From DASXTK01 sp050744325 (GTDB lineage: Bacteria; Actinomycetota; Acidimicrobiia; Acidimicrobiales; VFJN01), in the NCBI GenBank assembly GCA_050744325.1, contig JBOGHK010000160.1:12651-76650 (forward strand): DNA of 64,000 nucleotides, read 5' to 3'. The notes under the pieces were generated by a model. That model saw only the letters and a program-made list of their open reading frames with translations, was not told the origin of the DNA and did no database searches. Shown here piece by piece: positions 51,685 through 59,764 of this stretch; position 1 is the first letter of the stretch; the number at the start of each line of letters is the position of its first letter. The position numbers were made by a program, and so were the translations under genes.

Positions 51685-52877
51685 TGTGCGGGCAGCCCCA
51701 GCTCCCGGGCGATCACCATCCGCTGTACCTCACTGGTGCCCTCGCCGATCTCGAGAACCTTGGCGTCGCGGTAGTGACGGGCCACGGGTGTCTCGTCCAT
51801 GAACCCGTATCCCCCGAATATCTGGGTGGCCATACGGGTCGCGGTGACGGCGGCTTCGGTGGCGTACAGCTTCGCGGCAGCCGCAGCCTGCTTGAACGGG
51901 CGGCCGGTGTCACGCAGCCAGGCCGCCTGATAGGTGAGCAGAGTGGCGCTGTCGGCCATCACTGCGAGGTCGGCGCACGCGAAGGACACCGCCTGGTTGA
52001 CCCCGATCGGCCGTCCGAACGCATGGCGGTCGTTCGCGTAGCGCACGGACTCTTCCAGGCAGCACCGGATCACCCCGACCGCGAGGGCGGCGATGGCGAC
52101 CCGTCCGTCGTCGAGCATCTCGAGGAACTGGGCGAATCCACGGCCGGGCGCGCCCAGCAGGTTGGCCTCGGGCACCCGACAGCCCGCCAAGGTCAGCCCG
52201 TGGGTGTCGGAGATGTGCCAGCCCATCTTGCGGTACGCGGGCTGCACGTCGAAGCCGGGGGTGCCGGCCGGCACGATGATCGTGGAGATCTCGGGCCGGT
52301 CGGCCGTCCCGACGCGCTGCTCACCGGTTCCCCCCGCTCCGCGGGCATCGGTGCGTGCGGTGACCGTGACCAGGGAAGTGATCGGCGTGCCCGAGTTGGT
52401 GATGAACGCCTTCTCGCCCTCGATGACCCACTCGCCGGCCGCCACGTCGAGCGTGGCCCGGGTGCGCGTGCCGCCGGCGTCGCTGCCGGCATCGGGCTCG
52501 GTGAGGCCGAAGCCCGCCAGTGTGCGCCCGGCGACGAGGTCGGGCAGCCACTCCTGGCGCTGCTCCTCGGTGCCGAACCGGTAGATCGGCCCGGCGCCCA
52601 GACCGACGTCGGCCTCGAGCGTGACCGCGAGCGACTGGTCGACCCGGGCGATCTCTTCGATGGCGACGCACATCGTGGTGAGGTCGGACCCACCGCCGCC
52701 GTACGCCTCGGGGAACGGGATGCCGAACAGGCCCAACTCACCCATCTGCTGGACGACCTCCACGGGGAACGTGTGGTCGACGTCCCAGGCGACGAGGTGA
52801 GGAGCGATCTCGGCCTCCGCGAACTCGCGGACCACCTTGCGCAGAGCTTCCTGTTCCTCGGTGAACTCGACGTGCAC
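51681..52877 (-). CDS. Acyl-CoA dehydrogenase (FadE25-like)
   Basis: A 398-aa FAD enzyme of the short-chain acyl-CoA dehydrogenase type. GIPFPEAYGGGGSD, GFGLTEPDAGSDAGGTRTRA (FAD binding), WVIEGEKAFITNSG, KMGWHISDTHGLTL, RHAFGRPIGVNQAV and the C-terminal GGYGFMDETPVARHYRDAKV with EIGEGTSEVQRM (catalytic Glu) are clear. The substrate is not known; the position matches fadE25 (Rv3274c) in the mycobacterial gene order, from memory. The GTG start is preceded at 7 nt by TACGAT. Translation is coupled to the LCP gene. Confidence 0.93.
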   Translation of the reverse strand: MHVEFTEEQEALRKVVREFAEAEIAPHLVAWDVDHTFPVEVVQQMGELGLFGIPFPEAYGGGGSDLTTMCVAIEEIARVDQSLAVTLEADVGLGAGPIYRFGTEEQRQEWLPDLVAGRTLAGFGLTEPDAGSDAGGTRTRATLDVAAGEWVIEGEKAFITNSGTPITSLVTVTARTDARGAGGTGEQRVGTADRPEISTIIVPAGTPGFDVQPAYRKMGWHISDTHGLTLAGCRVPEANLLGAPGRGFAQFLEMLDDGRVAIAALAVGVIRCCLEESVRYANDRHAFGRPIGVNQAVSFACADLAVMADSATLLTYQAAWLRDTGRPFKQAAAAAKLYATEAAVTATRMATQIFGGYGFMDETPVARHYRDAKVLEIGEGTSEVQRMVIARELGLPAQ

Positions 52878-52884
52878 GCCTCGA

Positions 52885-52890
52885 ATCGTA
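52885..52890 (-). promoter_or_regulatory. -10 box, leaderless start of acyl-CoA dehydrogenase
   Basis: TACGAT on the minus strand, 7 nt before the GTG at 52877. Confidence 0.45.
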
Positions 52891-53018
52891 GGTGCCTCCC
52901 CGAGTATCGACTCGACACCCGGCTCAAGATGGGGGCCGTCGGAGAGCTGCCTCGGCGAGCCTGCCGAGCGACGAGCTCACGTGATTCGAACGGACTTGGG
53001 CGACCATGCCGTCCGGCT

Positions 53019-53024
53019 TAGCCT
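53019..53024 (+). promoter_or_regulatory. -10 box, leaderless start of pabB
   Basis: TAGCCT followed 7 nt later by the ATG at 53032. It favours that start over the in-frame GTG at 52981. Confidence 0.4.
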
Positions 53025-53031
53025 CGGCCCG

Positions 53032-54066
53032 ATGGAGCTGGCGCCACTGGCGGTGGTCGGCGGACGGTTGCTGACCGACCTGGTGGACGTGACCAGCGAC
53101 CTGGCCGCCCTGGACGGCACTGGGCAGTGGGCGGTGGTGGTGCCGTTCGACGGTCCGCCGATCTGCGCCCGCTTCGCCCGGGCGCGCACCGCTCGGCCGT
53201 GGCCGGGACCCGTGTGGAAGGGAGTGCCGCGGGCACAGTGGCGCTCCTCCCTGAGCCGTGACGGTTTCTGTGCTGGCGTCGATGCCATCCGGGCGGCGAT
53301 CGGCGCCGGCGACGTGTACCAGGTGAACCTCACCCGTCGGCTCTCGGCGCCGATCCCTCGCGACGGGTCGGTCGACGTCGCCGCGCTCGGTGCCGCTTTG
53401 GGGGCGGGCAACCCGGCGCCCTATGCCGCCGTGGTCCGGCTGCCGTCGGTGGGCCGGGTCGGTGGGCGATCCGCGACGGCGGAGTGCCATGTGGCCTCGG
53501 CGTCGCCGGAGCGCTTCCTGCGGCGTGAGGGCCGCCGCGTCGTCTCGTCGCCGATCAAGGGCACCGCGGCGTCACCGTCGGCGTTCCTCCCCAAGGACCG
53601 GGCCGAGAACGTCATGATCGTCGACCTGGTGCGCAACGACCTGGGCCGGGTGTGTGACTGGGGCTCCGTGGAGGTGCCGGCGCTCTGCGCGGTCGAGCAC
53701 CATCCCGGACTGGTGCACCTGGTGTCGACGGTGACCGGTCGCCTCCGACCGGGGGTCGGCTGGCCCGAGCTGATCGGCGCCACGTTTCCGCCGGGGTCCG
53801 TCACCGGCGCACCGAAGATCGCGGCGCTCGACATGATCGCCGCGCTGGAGCCCGTCCACCGGGGTGTCTACTGCGGTGCGGTCGGTTGGGTCGACGCCGA
53901 TCGGGAGCGGGGCGACCTCAACGTGGCCATCCGCACCTTCTGGGTCGACGACGGAAGGCTCCACCTCGGGACCGGGGGCGGCATCACCTGGGACTCCACC
54001 CCCGACGGCGAGTGGGACGAGACCGAGCTCAAGGCCCGCAAGCTGCTGGCCGTGGCCTCGGCCTGA
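53032..54066 (+). CDS. pabB: Aminodeoxychorismate synthase component I (PabB)
   Basis: A 344-aa chorismate-binding enzyme that makes 4-amino-4-deoxychorismate for folate. The C-terminal chorismate domain holds IGAGDVYQVNLTRR, ASASPERFLRREG, SSPIKGTAASP, ENVMIVDLVRNDLGRVC, HLVSTVTGRLRPGVGW, ATFPPGSVTGAPKIAALD and the final GGGITWDSTPDGEWDET. The N-terminal domain is short. The PIKGT Lys is the ADC-synthase-type residue. pabC lies 1 kb downstream on the same strand, separated by the ArsR pair on the other strand. GTG at 52981 is an alternative start. Confidence 0.9.
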   Translation: MELAPLAVVGGRLLTDLVDVTSDLAALDGTGQWAVVVPFDGPPICARFARARTARPWPGPVWKGVPRAQWRSSLSRDGFCAGVDAIRAAIGAGDVYQVNLTRRLSAPIPRDGSVDVAALGAALGAGNPAPYAAVVRLPSVGRVGGRSATAECHVASASPERFLRREGRRVVSSPIKGTAASPSAFLPKDRAENVMIVDLVRNDLGRVCDWGSVEVPALCAVEHHPGLVHLVSTVTGRLRPGVGWPELIGATFPPGSVTGAPKIAALDMIAALEPVHRGVYCGAVGWVDADRERGDLNVAIRTFWVDDGRLHLGTGGGITWDSTPDGEWDETELKARKLLAVASA

Positions 54067-54077
54067 CCCACGTACGG

Positions 54078-54596
54078 TCATCCCTCGAACGCTGTGCCGG
54101 TCTCGAGCAGCGTCTTGAGCTCGCTGAGCACCCACGCGTGGCCGCCACCGGCACCCTGGTCCTCGCCGTCGCCGCGCACCAGAGCCGCCAGGCGGGGAGC
54201 GCCGTCGAGCTCGTGGGTCAGGGTGAGCGAGCAGACCCCTTCCTGGGTCTCCTTGATCTCGTAGGTGAGGCGGGTGAAGCCCTCGGCAGCCATGTCGGCG
54301 TCCATCAGCATCCGGAAGGTGACCACCAGCTTGTGCGGCGGGTCGACTTCGACCACCTCGCCGTCGACGACGACGTCCGGGATGTCGTAGCCGCTGGCCT
54401 CTCCTGCCGCCTTGAACGGCTCGGAGGGCCGCACGACGTAGGGCTTGCCCGGCTGCAGGTCGTAGTCGACCAGCCCGGTGTAGCCGTAGCGCTCGGTCCA
54501 CTCCGATTGGGTGATGGCGTCGAAGATCGCCCGCGCGGTGGTCTTGATGTAGACCCGGTACACCTGGGTCGTCGTCGAGGTCTCGGTCATGATCAT
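54078..54596 (-). CDS. SRPBCC / AHSA1-domain protein
   Basis: A 172-aa protein with the START-like AHSA1 fold: VYIKTTARAIFDAITQSEWTERYGY, a central GEVVEVDPPHKLVVTF and LTLTHELDGAP, ending in the long C-terminal helix GGHAWVLSELKTLLE. This family binds hydrophobic ligands or acts as a toxicant-response partner and is often encoded behind an ArsR repressor, as here: the ATG overlaps the ArsR stop (ATGA). The ligand is unknown. It converges with pabB, with an 11-bp gap. Confidence 0.88.
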   Translation of the reverse strand: MIMTETSTTTQVYRVYIKTTARAIFDAITQSEWTERYGYTGLVDYDLQPGKPYVVRPSEPFKAAGEASGYDIPDVVVDGEVVEVDPPHKLVVTFRMLMDADMAAEGFTRLTYEIKETQEGVCSLTLTHELDGAPRLAALVRGDGEDQGAGGGHAWVLSELKTLLETGTAFEG

Positions 54597-54913
54597 GCCC
54601 CCTTCTCCAGTTCACGCTTGAGGTCGGTGAGCGCCGACGCACGGCGCTCGGTGTACTTGTCGATCCACCGGTCGTGGATCAGCAGGATCGGCACCGGGTT
54701 GAGGTAGTGCAGCTTCTCCCGGCCCGCCTTGCGCGTGATGACGAGACCTGCTGCTTCGAGCAGGCGCAGGTGCTTCATGACCCCGAAGCGGGTCATCTCC
54801 CGCTCGGACTCGAGATCGGTCAAGGTCCGACCGTCCTGCTGGAACAGCCGGTCGAGCAGGAAACGACGTGTCGGGTCGGCAAGCGCCTTGAACACCAGGT
54901 CGTCGTCGGTCAC
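54593..54913 (-). CDS. ArsR-family transcriptional repressor
   Basis: A 106-aa winged-helix regulator. VFKALADPTRRFLLDRLFQQDG is the ArsR helix 1-2 region, TRFGVMKHLRLLEAAGLVITRKAGREKLHYLN the recognition helix and wing. No metal-binding CxC motif is present, so it belongs to the group paired with AHSA1 proteins that respond to other signals. GTG at 54913 lies 6 nt after a TATCCT box, and a perfect palindrome sits over that promoter, which implies autoregulation. Co-translated with the AHSA1 gene. Confidence 0.92.
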   Translation of the reverse strand: MTDDDLVFKALADPTRRFLLDRLFQQDGRTLTDLESEREMTRFGVMKHLRLLEAAGLVITRKAGREKLHYLNPVPILLIHDRWIDKYTERRASALTDLKRELEKGA

Positions 54914-54919
54914 GCATCC

Positions 54920-54925
54920 AGGATA
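54920..54925 (-). promoter_or_regulatory. -10 box, leaderless start of arsR
   Basis: TATCCT on the minus strand, 6 nt before the GTG at 54913. Its first base is shared with the end of the operator. Confidence 0.5.
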
Positions 54926-54944
54926 GGTGACCAAATGGTCACCT
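54925..54944. promoter_or_regulatory. ArsR operator palindrome
   Basis: AGGTGACCAAATGGTCACCT: two 9-bp arms around AA, perfect dyad. It lies immediately upstream of the -10 box, where a bound repressor would cover the promoter spacer. It is also only about 50 bp before the divergent pabC -10 box. Confidence 0.8.
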
Positions 54945-54996
54945 AACAGCCTCGACACCGACAGAACTGGTGATCGACACCGCCGGCCGGGCGCGG

Positions 54997-55002
54997 CAGG
55001 AT
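54997..55002 (+). promoter_or_regulatory. -10-like box, leaderless start of pabC
   Basis: CAGGAT followed by GGCCGGCC and the ATG at 55011. It shares 16 bp with the fcl start region. Confidence 0.35.
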
Positions 55003-55010
55003 GGCCGGCC

Positions 55011-55865
55011 ATGACGGCGCACGCGGGAGAGACCGGCCGAGCGGTGTGGATGGACGGTGCAGTGGTCGAGCCCCGTGACGCGGTGGTGTCGGTCTTCGAT
55101 CACGGGCTCACGGTGGGCGACGGCGTGTTCGAGACGATGAAGGCCATCGGTGGGCAGCCGTTCGCGCTGCGCCGTCACCTCGAGCGCCTGCGCCGCTCGG
55201 CAACCGGGCTCGGGCTCGAGGTCCCGTTGAGCGACCAGCGGCTGCGGGCTGCGATCGGCGAGACCCTCGTGGCCGCGGGCCCCGTCGCAGGCCGGATCCG
55301 GATCACGCTGACCGGCGGCGTCGCTCCGCTCGGCTCGGGTCGCGCCAGTGTGGACCCCACGCTGGTGATCGCGGTCAGCCCCCTCGACCCGTGGGAGGCC
55401 GACACGACGGCGATCACCGTGCCGTGGCCCCGCAACGAGCGCTCGCCGATCGCCGGGATGAAGACGACCTCCTACGCCGAGAACGTCGTGGCACTGGCCG
55501 AGGCCCACAAGGTCGGTGCCACCGAGGCCATCTTCGGAAACCTGGCCGGGAACCTGTGCGAGGGCACGGGCACCAACGTGTTCGTGGTGATCGGCGGGCG
55601 ACTTATCACGCCTCCGTTGCTCGCCGGATGCCTCGCGGGGGTGACCCGGGCGCTGGTGCTCGAGGTCCTCGAGGAGGCCGACGAGGAGCACCTACCGCTG
55701 GACGCGCTGGCCGACGCCGAGGAGGTGCTGCTGACCTCCTCGACCCGCGACGTCCAGCCCCTGCGCACGCTCGACGGCCGGGCACTGCCGGGAGCGGACG
55801 GCCCGGTGGCCAAGCAGGCGAGAGCGGCGATCGCCGACCTCCAGGCCCGCGACCTCGACCCGTGA
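55011..55865 (+). CDS. pabC: Aminodeoxychorismate lyase (class IV aminotransferase fold)
   Basis: A 284-aa PLP enzyme that probably releases p-aminobenzoate from aminodeoxychorismate. Signatures are VFDHGLTVGDGVFETMK, the PLP Lys in IAGMKTTSYAENVVALAEA, FGNLAGNLCEGTGTNVFVV and VLLTSSTRDVQPL. Class IV members also include branched-chain and D-amino-acid aminotransferases; pabB close by on the same strand favours PabC. ATG at 55011 is placed by the -10 spacing. It converges with birA over a 146-bp gap in which no clear hairpin was seen. Confidence 0.85.
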   Translation: MTAHAGETGRAVWMDGAVVEPRDAVVSVFDHGLTVGDGVFETMKAIGGQPFALRRHLERLRRSATGLGLEVPLSDQRLRAAIGETLVAAGPVAGRIRITLTGGVAPLGSGRASVDPTLVIAVSPLDPWEADTTAITVPWPRNERSPIAGMKTTSYAENVVALAEAHKVGATEAIFGNLAGNLCEGTGTNVFVVIGGRLITPPLLAGCLAGVTRALVLEVLEEADEEHLPLDALADAEEVLLTSSTRDVQPLRTLDGRALPGADGPVAKQARAAIADLQARDLDP

Positions 55866-56011
55866 CCGTTCGACCCTGACGGGCGGCACCCGGCTGCCGC
55901 ATGCCTGTCGGAGGATGAGCCCGTGGCAGTCCGGCGGTGTCCGACGTTCCGGGGGAGCGGCCGACTCGCCAAAGGACCGCCGACAGTCGCTGGGGGTGGA
56001 CGGCGACGCCG

Positions 56012-56887
56012 TCAGCGCGGCAGCGGGCGCAGGTGGACGACGTCGCCCACGGCCAGAGTCCGGCGCTCGCCCTCCCCGGTCTCGACCACCAGGTGGCCCT
56101 GGTCCGTCACGTCGACCGCCGTCCCCTCGACGTCGTCGGCGCCGAGGTCGACTCGCACCCGGCGGCCCAGGGTGGCCGAGCGTTGCCGCCAGCCGTCCAG
56201 CACCGCGGCCGCGGAGCGCTCGCGCACCATCTGTCCGTAGACGTCGTCCAGCCGATGCAGGAAGGCCACCAGCAGGCCCGCCCGGTCGACGCCGTGGCCG
56301 ACCAGATGGTTCAACGCCACAGCGGTGTCCGCCAGCTCGTCAGGCAGACCGGCGGGCCAGTTCACATTGACGCCCGCACCGACCACCACGGCGAGCCGCT
56401 CGTGGGAAGCCGGGTTCCGCCAACCGCCGGAGTCGGTGGTGCCGGGCGGCCAGTCGGCCTCGGCGAGCAGTCCGGCCAGCTTCCGGTCCTGATCCCCGGC
56501 GTCGCCCACCATCACCAGGTCGTTGGGCCACTTGAGCCGAGGTTGGCACCCCGTCACGTGCTCCACGGCGTCGGCCATCGCCACCCCGGCTGCCATCGCC
56601 GTCGTGCCCACCACCGCGGCCGAGGGCCGGAGCAGGACCGAGACCAGCAGCGACGACCCTGGCGGCGCCAGCCACGCCCGCCCCTGGCGACCCCGCCCCG
56701 CGTGCTGGTGGTCGGCGACGACGACCGTTCCCTCCCCCGCGCCGTCACGGGCCAGAGTCATGGCGTCACTGTTCGTCGACCCGGTCTCGGCCACCCACCG
56801 CACGTCGCGGAAGCGGCCGCCGGCCAGCTGCCGGCGGACGAATTCGGCCCCGTCACTGGCACGATCGGCGGGCACGCCCGTAAACAT
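56012..56887 (-). CDS. birA: Biotin-[acetyl-CoA-carboxylase] ligase
   Basis: A 291-aa enzyme that attaches biotin to carboxyl carrier proteins. The catalytic domain shows ETGSTNSDAM, ADHQHAGRGRQGRAWLAPPG (biotinyl-AMP loop), LKWPNDLVMV, GLLAEA and VVGAGVNVNWP; the C-terminal SH3-like domain has GTAVDVTDQGHLVVET. There is no N-terminal winged helix, so it is a ligase without repressor function. The start codon is only 5 nt from the divergent start of the biotin carboxylase, its likely substrate. Confidence 0.94.
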   Translation of the reverse strand: MFTGVPADRASDGAEFVRRQLAGGRFRDVRWVAETGSTNSDAMTLARDGAGEGTVVVADHQHAGRGRQGRAWLAPPGSSLLVSVLLRPSAAVVGTTAMAAGVAMADAVEHVTGCQPRLKWPNDLVMVGDAGDQDRKLAGLLAEADWPPGTTDSGGWRNPASHERLAVVVGAGVNVNWPAGLPDELADTAVALNHLVGHGVDRAGLLVAFLHRLDDVYGQMVRERSAAAVLDGWRQRSATLGRRVRVDLGADDVEGTAVDVTDQGHLVVETGEGERRTLAVGDVVHLRPLPR

Positions 56888-56892
56888 AGGGC

Positions 56893-58662
56893 GTGCTCTC
56901 CAAGATCCTGATCGCCAACCGGGGCGAGATCGCCGTCCGGGTCATCCGTGCGTGCCGAGAGTTGGGCATCACGTCGGTCGCCGTCTACTCGGACCTGGAC
57001 CGCGACAGCCTGCACGTCCGGCTGGCCGACGAGGCGTACGCGCTGGGCGGTCAGACGGCGGCGGAGAGCTACCTCAGCACCGACAAGATCCTGGAGGTTG
57101 TCGATCGGTCCGGCGCCGACGGCGTCCATCCCGGCTACGGGTTCTTCTCGGAGAACACCGACTTCGCCCGGTCGATCACCGCTCAGGGCGTCGCCTTCGT
57201 CGGCCCTCCACCCGAAGCCATCGAGATCATGGGCGACAAGGTCTCGTCGCGGATCGCGGCGCAGGAGGCAGGCGTCGCCGGTGTCCCCGGCACCACCGAG
57301 TTCCTGACCACCGCCGACGATGTGGTGGCGTTCGGCAACGAGCACGGCTGGCCGGTGGCCATCAAGGCGGCATACGGAGGCGGCGGGCGGGGCATGCGGG
57401 TGGTCCGCACCGCCGACGAAGCCGCGGCCGCGTTCGAGTCCGCCCAATCCGAGGCGCTCAAGGGCTTCGGGCGCAGCGAGTGCTACGTCGAGCGCTACCT
57501 AACCTGGCCCCGCCACGTGGAGATGCAGGTCTTCGCCGACACCCACGGCAACACGGTGTGGATCGGCGAGCGCGACTGTTCGGCCCAGCGGCGCCACCAG
57601 AAGCTGATCGAGGAGAGCCCGGCACCGCTGTTCCCCGACGACGCCCGACAGGCGATGGGCGAGGCCGCGGTCAAGGTGGCCAAGGCGTGCGGCTACGTGA
57701 ACGCCGGCACCGTCGAGTTCCTCTACCAGGATGGCGACTTCTACTTCCTCGAGATGAACACCCGGCTCCAGGTCGAGCATCCGGTGACCGAGCTGGTGAC
57801 CGGGCTCGACCTGGTGGCCGAGCAGATCCGGGTCGCGTCCGGCGAGCCGCTCAGCTTCGGCCAGCCCGACATCGTGCGACGGGGTCACGCGATCGAGGTG
57901 CGGGTCAACGCTGAGGATCCCGCCGGTGGGTCGTTCCTGCCCTCCCCCGGCCCGCTGGTGACGCTGCGGGTACCCCAGGGATTCGGTGTCCGCTGGGACG
58001 GCGGCTACGAGGCCGGCGACGAGGTGAGCCAGTTCTACGACAACCTGGTCGGCAAGCTGGTGGTGTGGGGCATCGACCGGCCGACCGCGATCTCCCGTGC
58101 CCTGCGGGCGTTGGAGGAGTTCCAGGTCAGCGGCATCGCCACCACGATCCCCGCCGACCTGGCGATCCTCCGCCACCCGGACTTCACCGCCGCCGAGCAT
58201 TCCACGAAGTGGGTCGAGGAGCGGCTCGACCTGTCCGATGCACGCGGGCCGGAGGCGCCGACGGGGGCCGAGGCTGATCAGGCCGAACCCGAGCCCAAGG
58301 TCCGGCGGGACGTGGACGTCGAGGTCAACGGACGGCGCTACTCGGTGAGCCTGTGGGTTCCCGAGTCGGCGGCGCCGGCTGCGGGTGGGGCCCGGGTCGC
58401 CCCGGCACGCGCCCGCCGTCAGGGTGCGAGCCGGGCGGCGAACCCGGGTAGCGGCGAAGTGACCGTCCCGATGCAGGGCACGATCGTCAAGGTGCTGGTC
58501 CAGCCCGGCGAGGAGGTCGAGGCGGGCCAGACCGTCTGTGTCCTCGAGGCGATGAAGATGGAGAACAACATCGCCACCGACCGCTCCGGCACCGTCAAGG
58601 ACGTCAAGGTGGAGGCCGGCCAATCGGTGGGCTCCGGCGACGTCGTCGTCGTGATCGGGTAG
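56893..58662 (+). CDS. accA3: Acyl-CoA carboxylase alpha subunit (biotin carboxylase plus BCCP)
   Basis: A 589-aa subunit that carboxylates biotin with ATP and bicarbonate and carries it to an acyl-CoA carboxyltransferase. Domains: N-terminal KILIANRGEIAVRVIRACRELG, ATP-grasp AAYGGGGRGMRVV, catalytic FLEMNTRLQVEHPVTE, a linker region, and the C-terminal biotinyl domain with EAMKMEN (biotin on Lys555). The length fits mycobacterial AccA3. No carboxyltransferase (AccD) lies in the window. The start is GTG at 56893, with a poor TAAACA box 6 nt upstream inside birA. Confidence 0.95.
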   Translation: MLSKILIANRGEIAVRVIRACRELGITSVAVYSDLDRDSLHVRLADEAYALGGQTAAESYLSTDKILEVVDRSGADGVHPGYGFFSENTDFARSITAQGVAFVGPPPEAIEIMGDKVSSRIAAQEAGVAGVPGTTEFLTTADDVVAFGNEHGWPVAIKAAYGGGGRGMRVVRTADEAAAAFESAQSEALKGFGRSECYVERYLTWPRHVEMQVFADTHGNTVWIGERDCSAQRRHQKLIEESPAPLFPDDARQAMGEAAVKVAKACGYVNAGTVEFLYQDGDFYFLEMNTRLQVEHPVTELVTGLDLVAEQIRVASGEPLSFGQPDIVRRGHAIEVRVNAEDPAGGSFLPSPGPLVTLRVPQGFGVRWDGGYEAGDEVSQFYDNLVGKLVVWGIDRPTAISRALRALEEFQVSGIATTIPADLAILRHPDFTAAEHSTKWVEERLDLSDARGPEAPTGAEADQAEPEPKVRRDVDVEVNGRRYSVSLWVPESAAPAAGGARVAPARARRQGASRAANPGSGEVTVPMQGTIVKVLVQPGEEVEAGQTVCVLEAMKMENNIATDRSGTVKDVKVEAGQSVGSGDVVVVIG

Positions 58663-58668
58663 AGCGAA

Positions 58669-58710
58669 CTGGTCGCGCTGGATGCGTGATGACGCATCCA
58701 GCGCGACCAG
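58669..58710. terminator. Bidirectional hairpin between accA3 and VOC-DinB gene
   Basis: Perfect 19-bp stem (58669-58687 with 58692-58710) closing a 4-nt GATG loop, between convergent stop codons. No U-tract. Confidence 0.8.
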
Positions 58711-58716
58711 AAGCGG

Positions 58717-59646
58717 CTACTCGCCGACGGTGCCGTCGGTCAGCTCGCGCAGGATGTCGAGGTGGCCGACGTGCCGGGCGGTCTCCTCGACCAGATGCAG
58801 CAGGGCATAGCGCAGCGTGAAGGGGCGCCGGTCGTCCTGGCTCGCGGCGTCGAGCTCGGCGTCGGCGCAGCTGGCGCGGCTCCGCTCGCAAGCCGCCTGG
58901 TAGAGCGCCACGACGTCGGCCAGAGGGTCTTCGAGGGCCGAGTGGAACTCCCAGTCGGGGTCGTCTGCCCACGGCGCGGACGCCCAGGGCTCCGGCGCAG
59001 GGCGACCGGAGAAGCGTTGGTGGAACCACGAGTCCTCGACGAGGGCGAGGTGCTTGACCAGCCCGACGGCCGTGGTGTCCGACCCGACGAGGCGCCGGCG
59101 GGCATCCCGGTCGCCGAGCCCAGCGACCTTGGCGACCACGCCGTCGCGGTACCACTCGAGCATCCCGGTCAACATGGTGCGCTCGTCGGCGGTGTGGATA
59201 GCCGGGAAGGGCCGCTCGGCCGCCGCGCTGGTCCGGGCCGCACCGGCCGGCCCGCTGGTCGCTGCTCGCTCAGCGGCCGACCGTTCGACGCAGAACTCGT
59301 TGCCTTCGGGGTCGGCCAGTACGGCCCAGCCCGTCCCGTCTGGCCGACGGTGGTCCGCAACCAGAGCGGCGCCGAGGGCCAGGACCTGCTCGACCGTCAC
59401 GTCACGTGACGCCGTGATCGGCTGCAGGTCGAGGTGGACCCGGTTCTTGACGGTCTTCGGTTCCGGGACCGGGATGAACAGCAGGCCGGGATGCCGGCCC
59501 GTCGGGTCGACGATCAACGCTTCGGGATCGTCTGGAGCATTGGGGTTGTCGGGTTCGTCGGCATAGCCGAGCACGGCCGCCCAGAACTGGGCGATGGGAT
59601 AAGGGTCGCGACAATCGATGGTGATGTGCCGGATACGGCTGGACAT
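58717..59646 (-). CDS. Fusion of VOC/glyoxalase-like and DinB (DUF664) domains
   Basis: A 309-aa cytosolic protein. Residues about 1-125 form a VOC domain (RIRHITIDCRDPYPIAQFWAAVLGY; WAVLADPEGNEFCVE). Residues about 150-305 form a DinB-like four-helix domain of DUF664 type (LEWYRDGVVAKVAGL, TTAVGLVKHLALVEDSWFHQRF, LLHLVEETARHVGHLDILRE), whose three His could bind a metal as in mycothiol-dependent enzymes. The two domains are normally separate proteins. A CAGGAG site sets the ATG at 59646. The substrate is unknown; a thiol-dependent detoxification role is inference. Confidence 0.85.
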   Translation of the reverse strand: MSSRIRHITIDCRDPYPIAQFWAAVLGYADEPDNPNAPDDPEALIVDPTGRHPGLLFIPVPEPKTVKNRVHLDLQPITASRDVTVEQVLALGAALVADHRRPDGTGWAVLADPEGNEFCVERSAAERAATSGPAGAARTSAAAERPFPAIHTADERTMLTGMLEWYRDGVVAKVAGLGDRDARRRLVGSDTTAVGLVKHLALVEDSWFHQRFSGRPAPEPWASAPWADDPDWEFHSALEDPLADVVALYQAACERSRASCADAELDAASQDDRRPFTLRYALLHLVEETARHVGHLDILRELTDGTVGE

Positions 59647-59713
59647 GAGCACTCCTGGACGTGGACTTCGACAAAGGCAGTTCGGCGTGCCCTTGGTCGC
59701 CCCGAGAACTCGA

Positions 59714-59764
59714 TCAGGAGGAGGCGACGGCGGAGGGCACGGCGGTTGACGCGGTCTCGATCAC
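59714..59764 (-). CDS. Possible 16-residue upstream peptide
   Basis: GTG at 59764 follows an AAAGGAGGTG sequence (59769-59778), one of the strongest ribosome sites in the window. The frame MIETASTAVPSAVASS then stops, 68 nt before the VOC-DinB start. It may be a regulatory upstream peptide, or a remnant whose true frame is broken. No longer frame begins at this ribosome site. The rest of the 271-bp gap 59647-59917 has no gene. Confidence 0.35.
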   Translation of the reverse strand: MIETASTAVPSAVASS

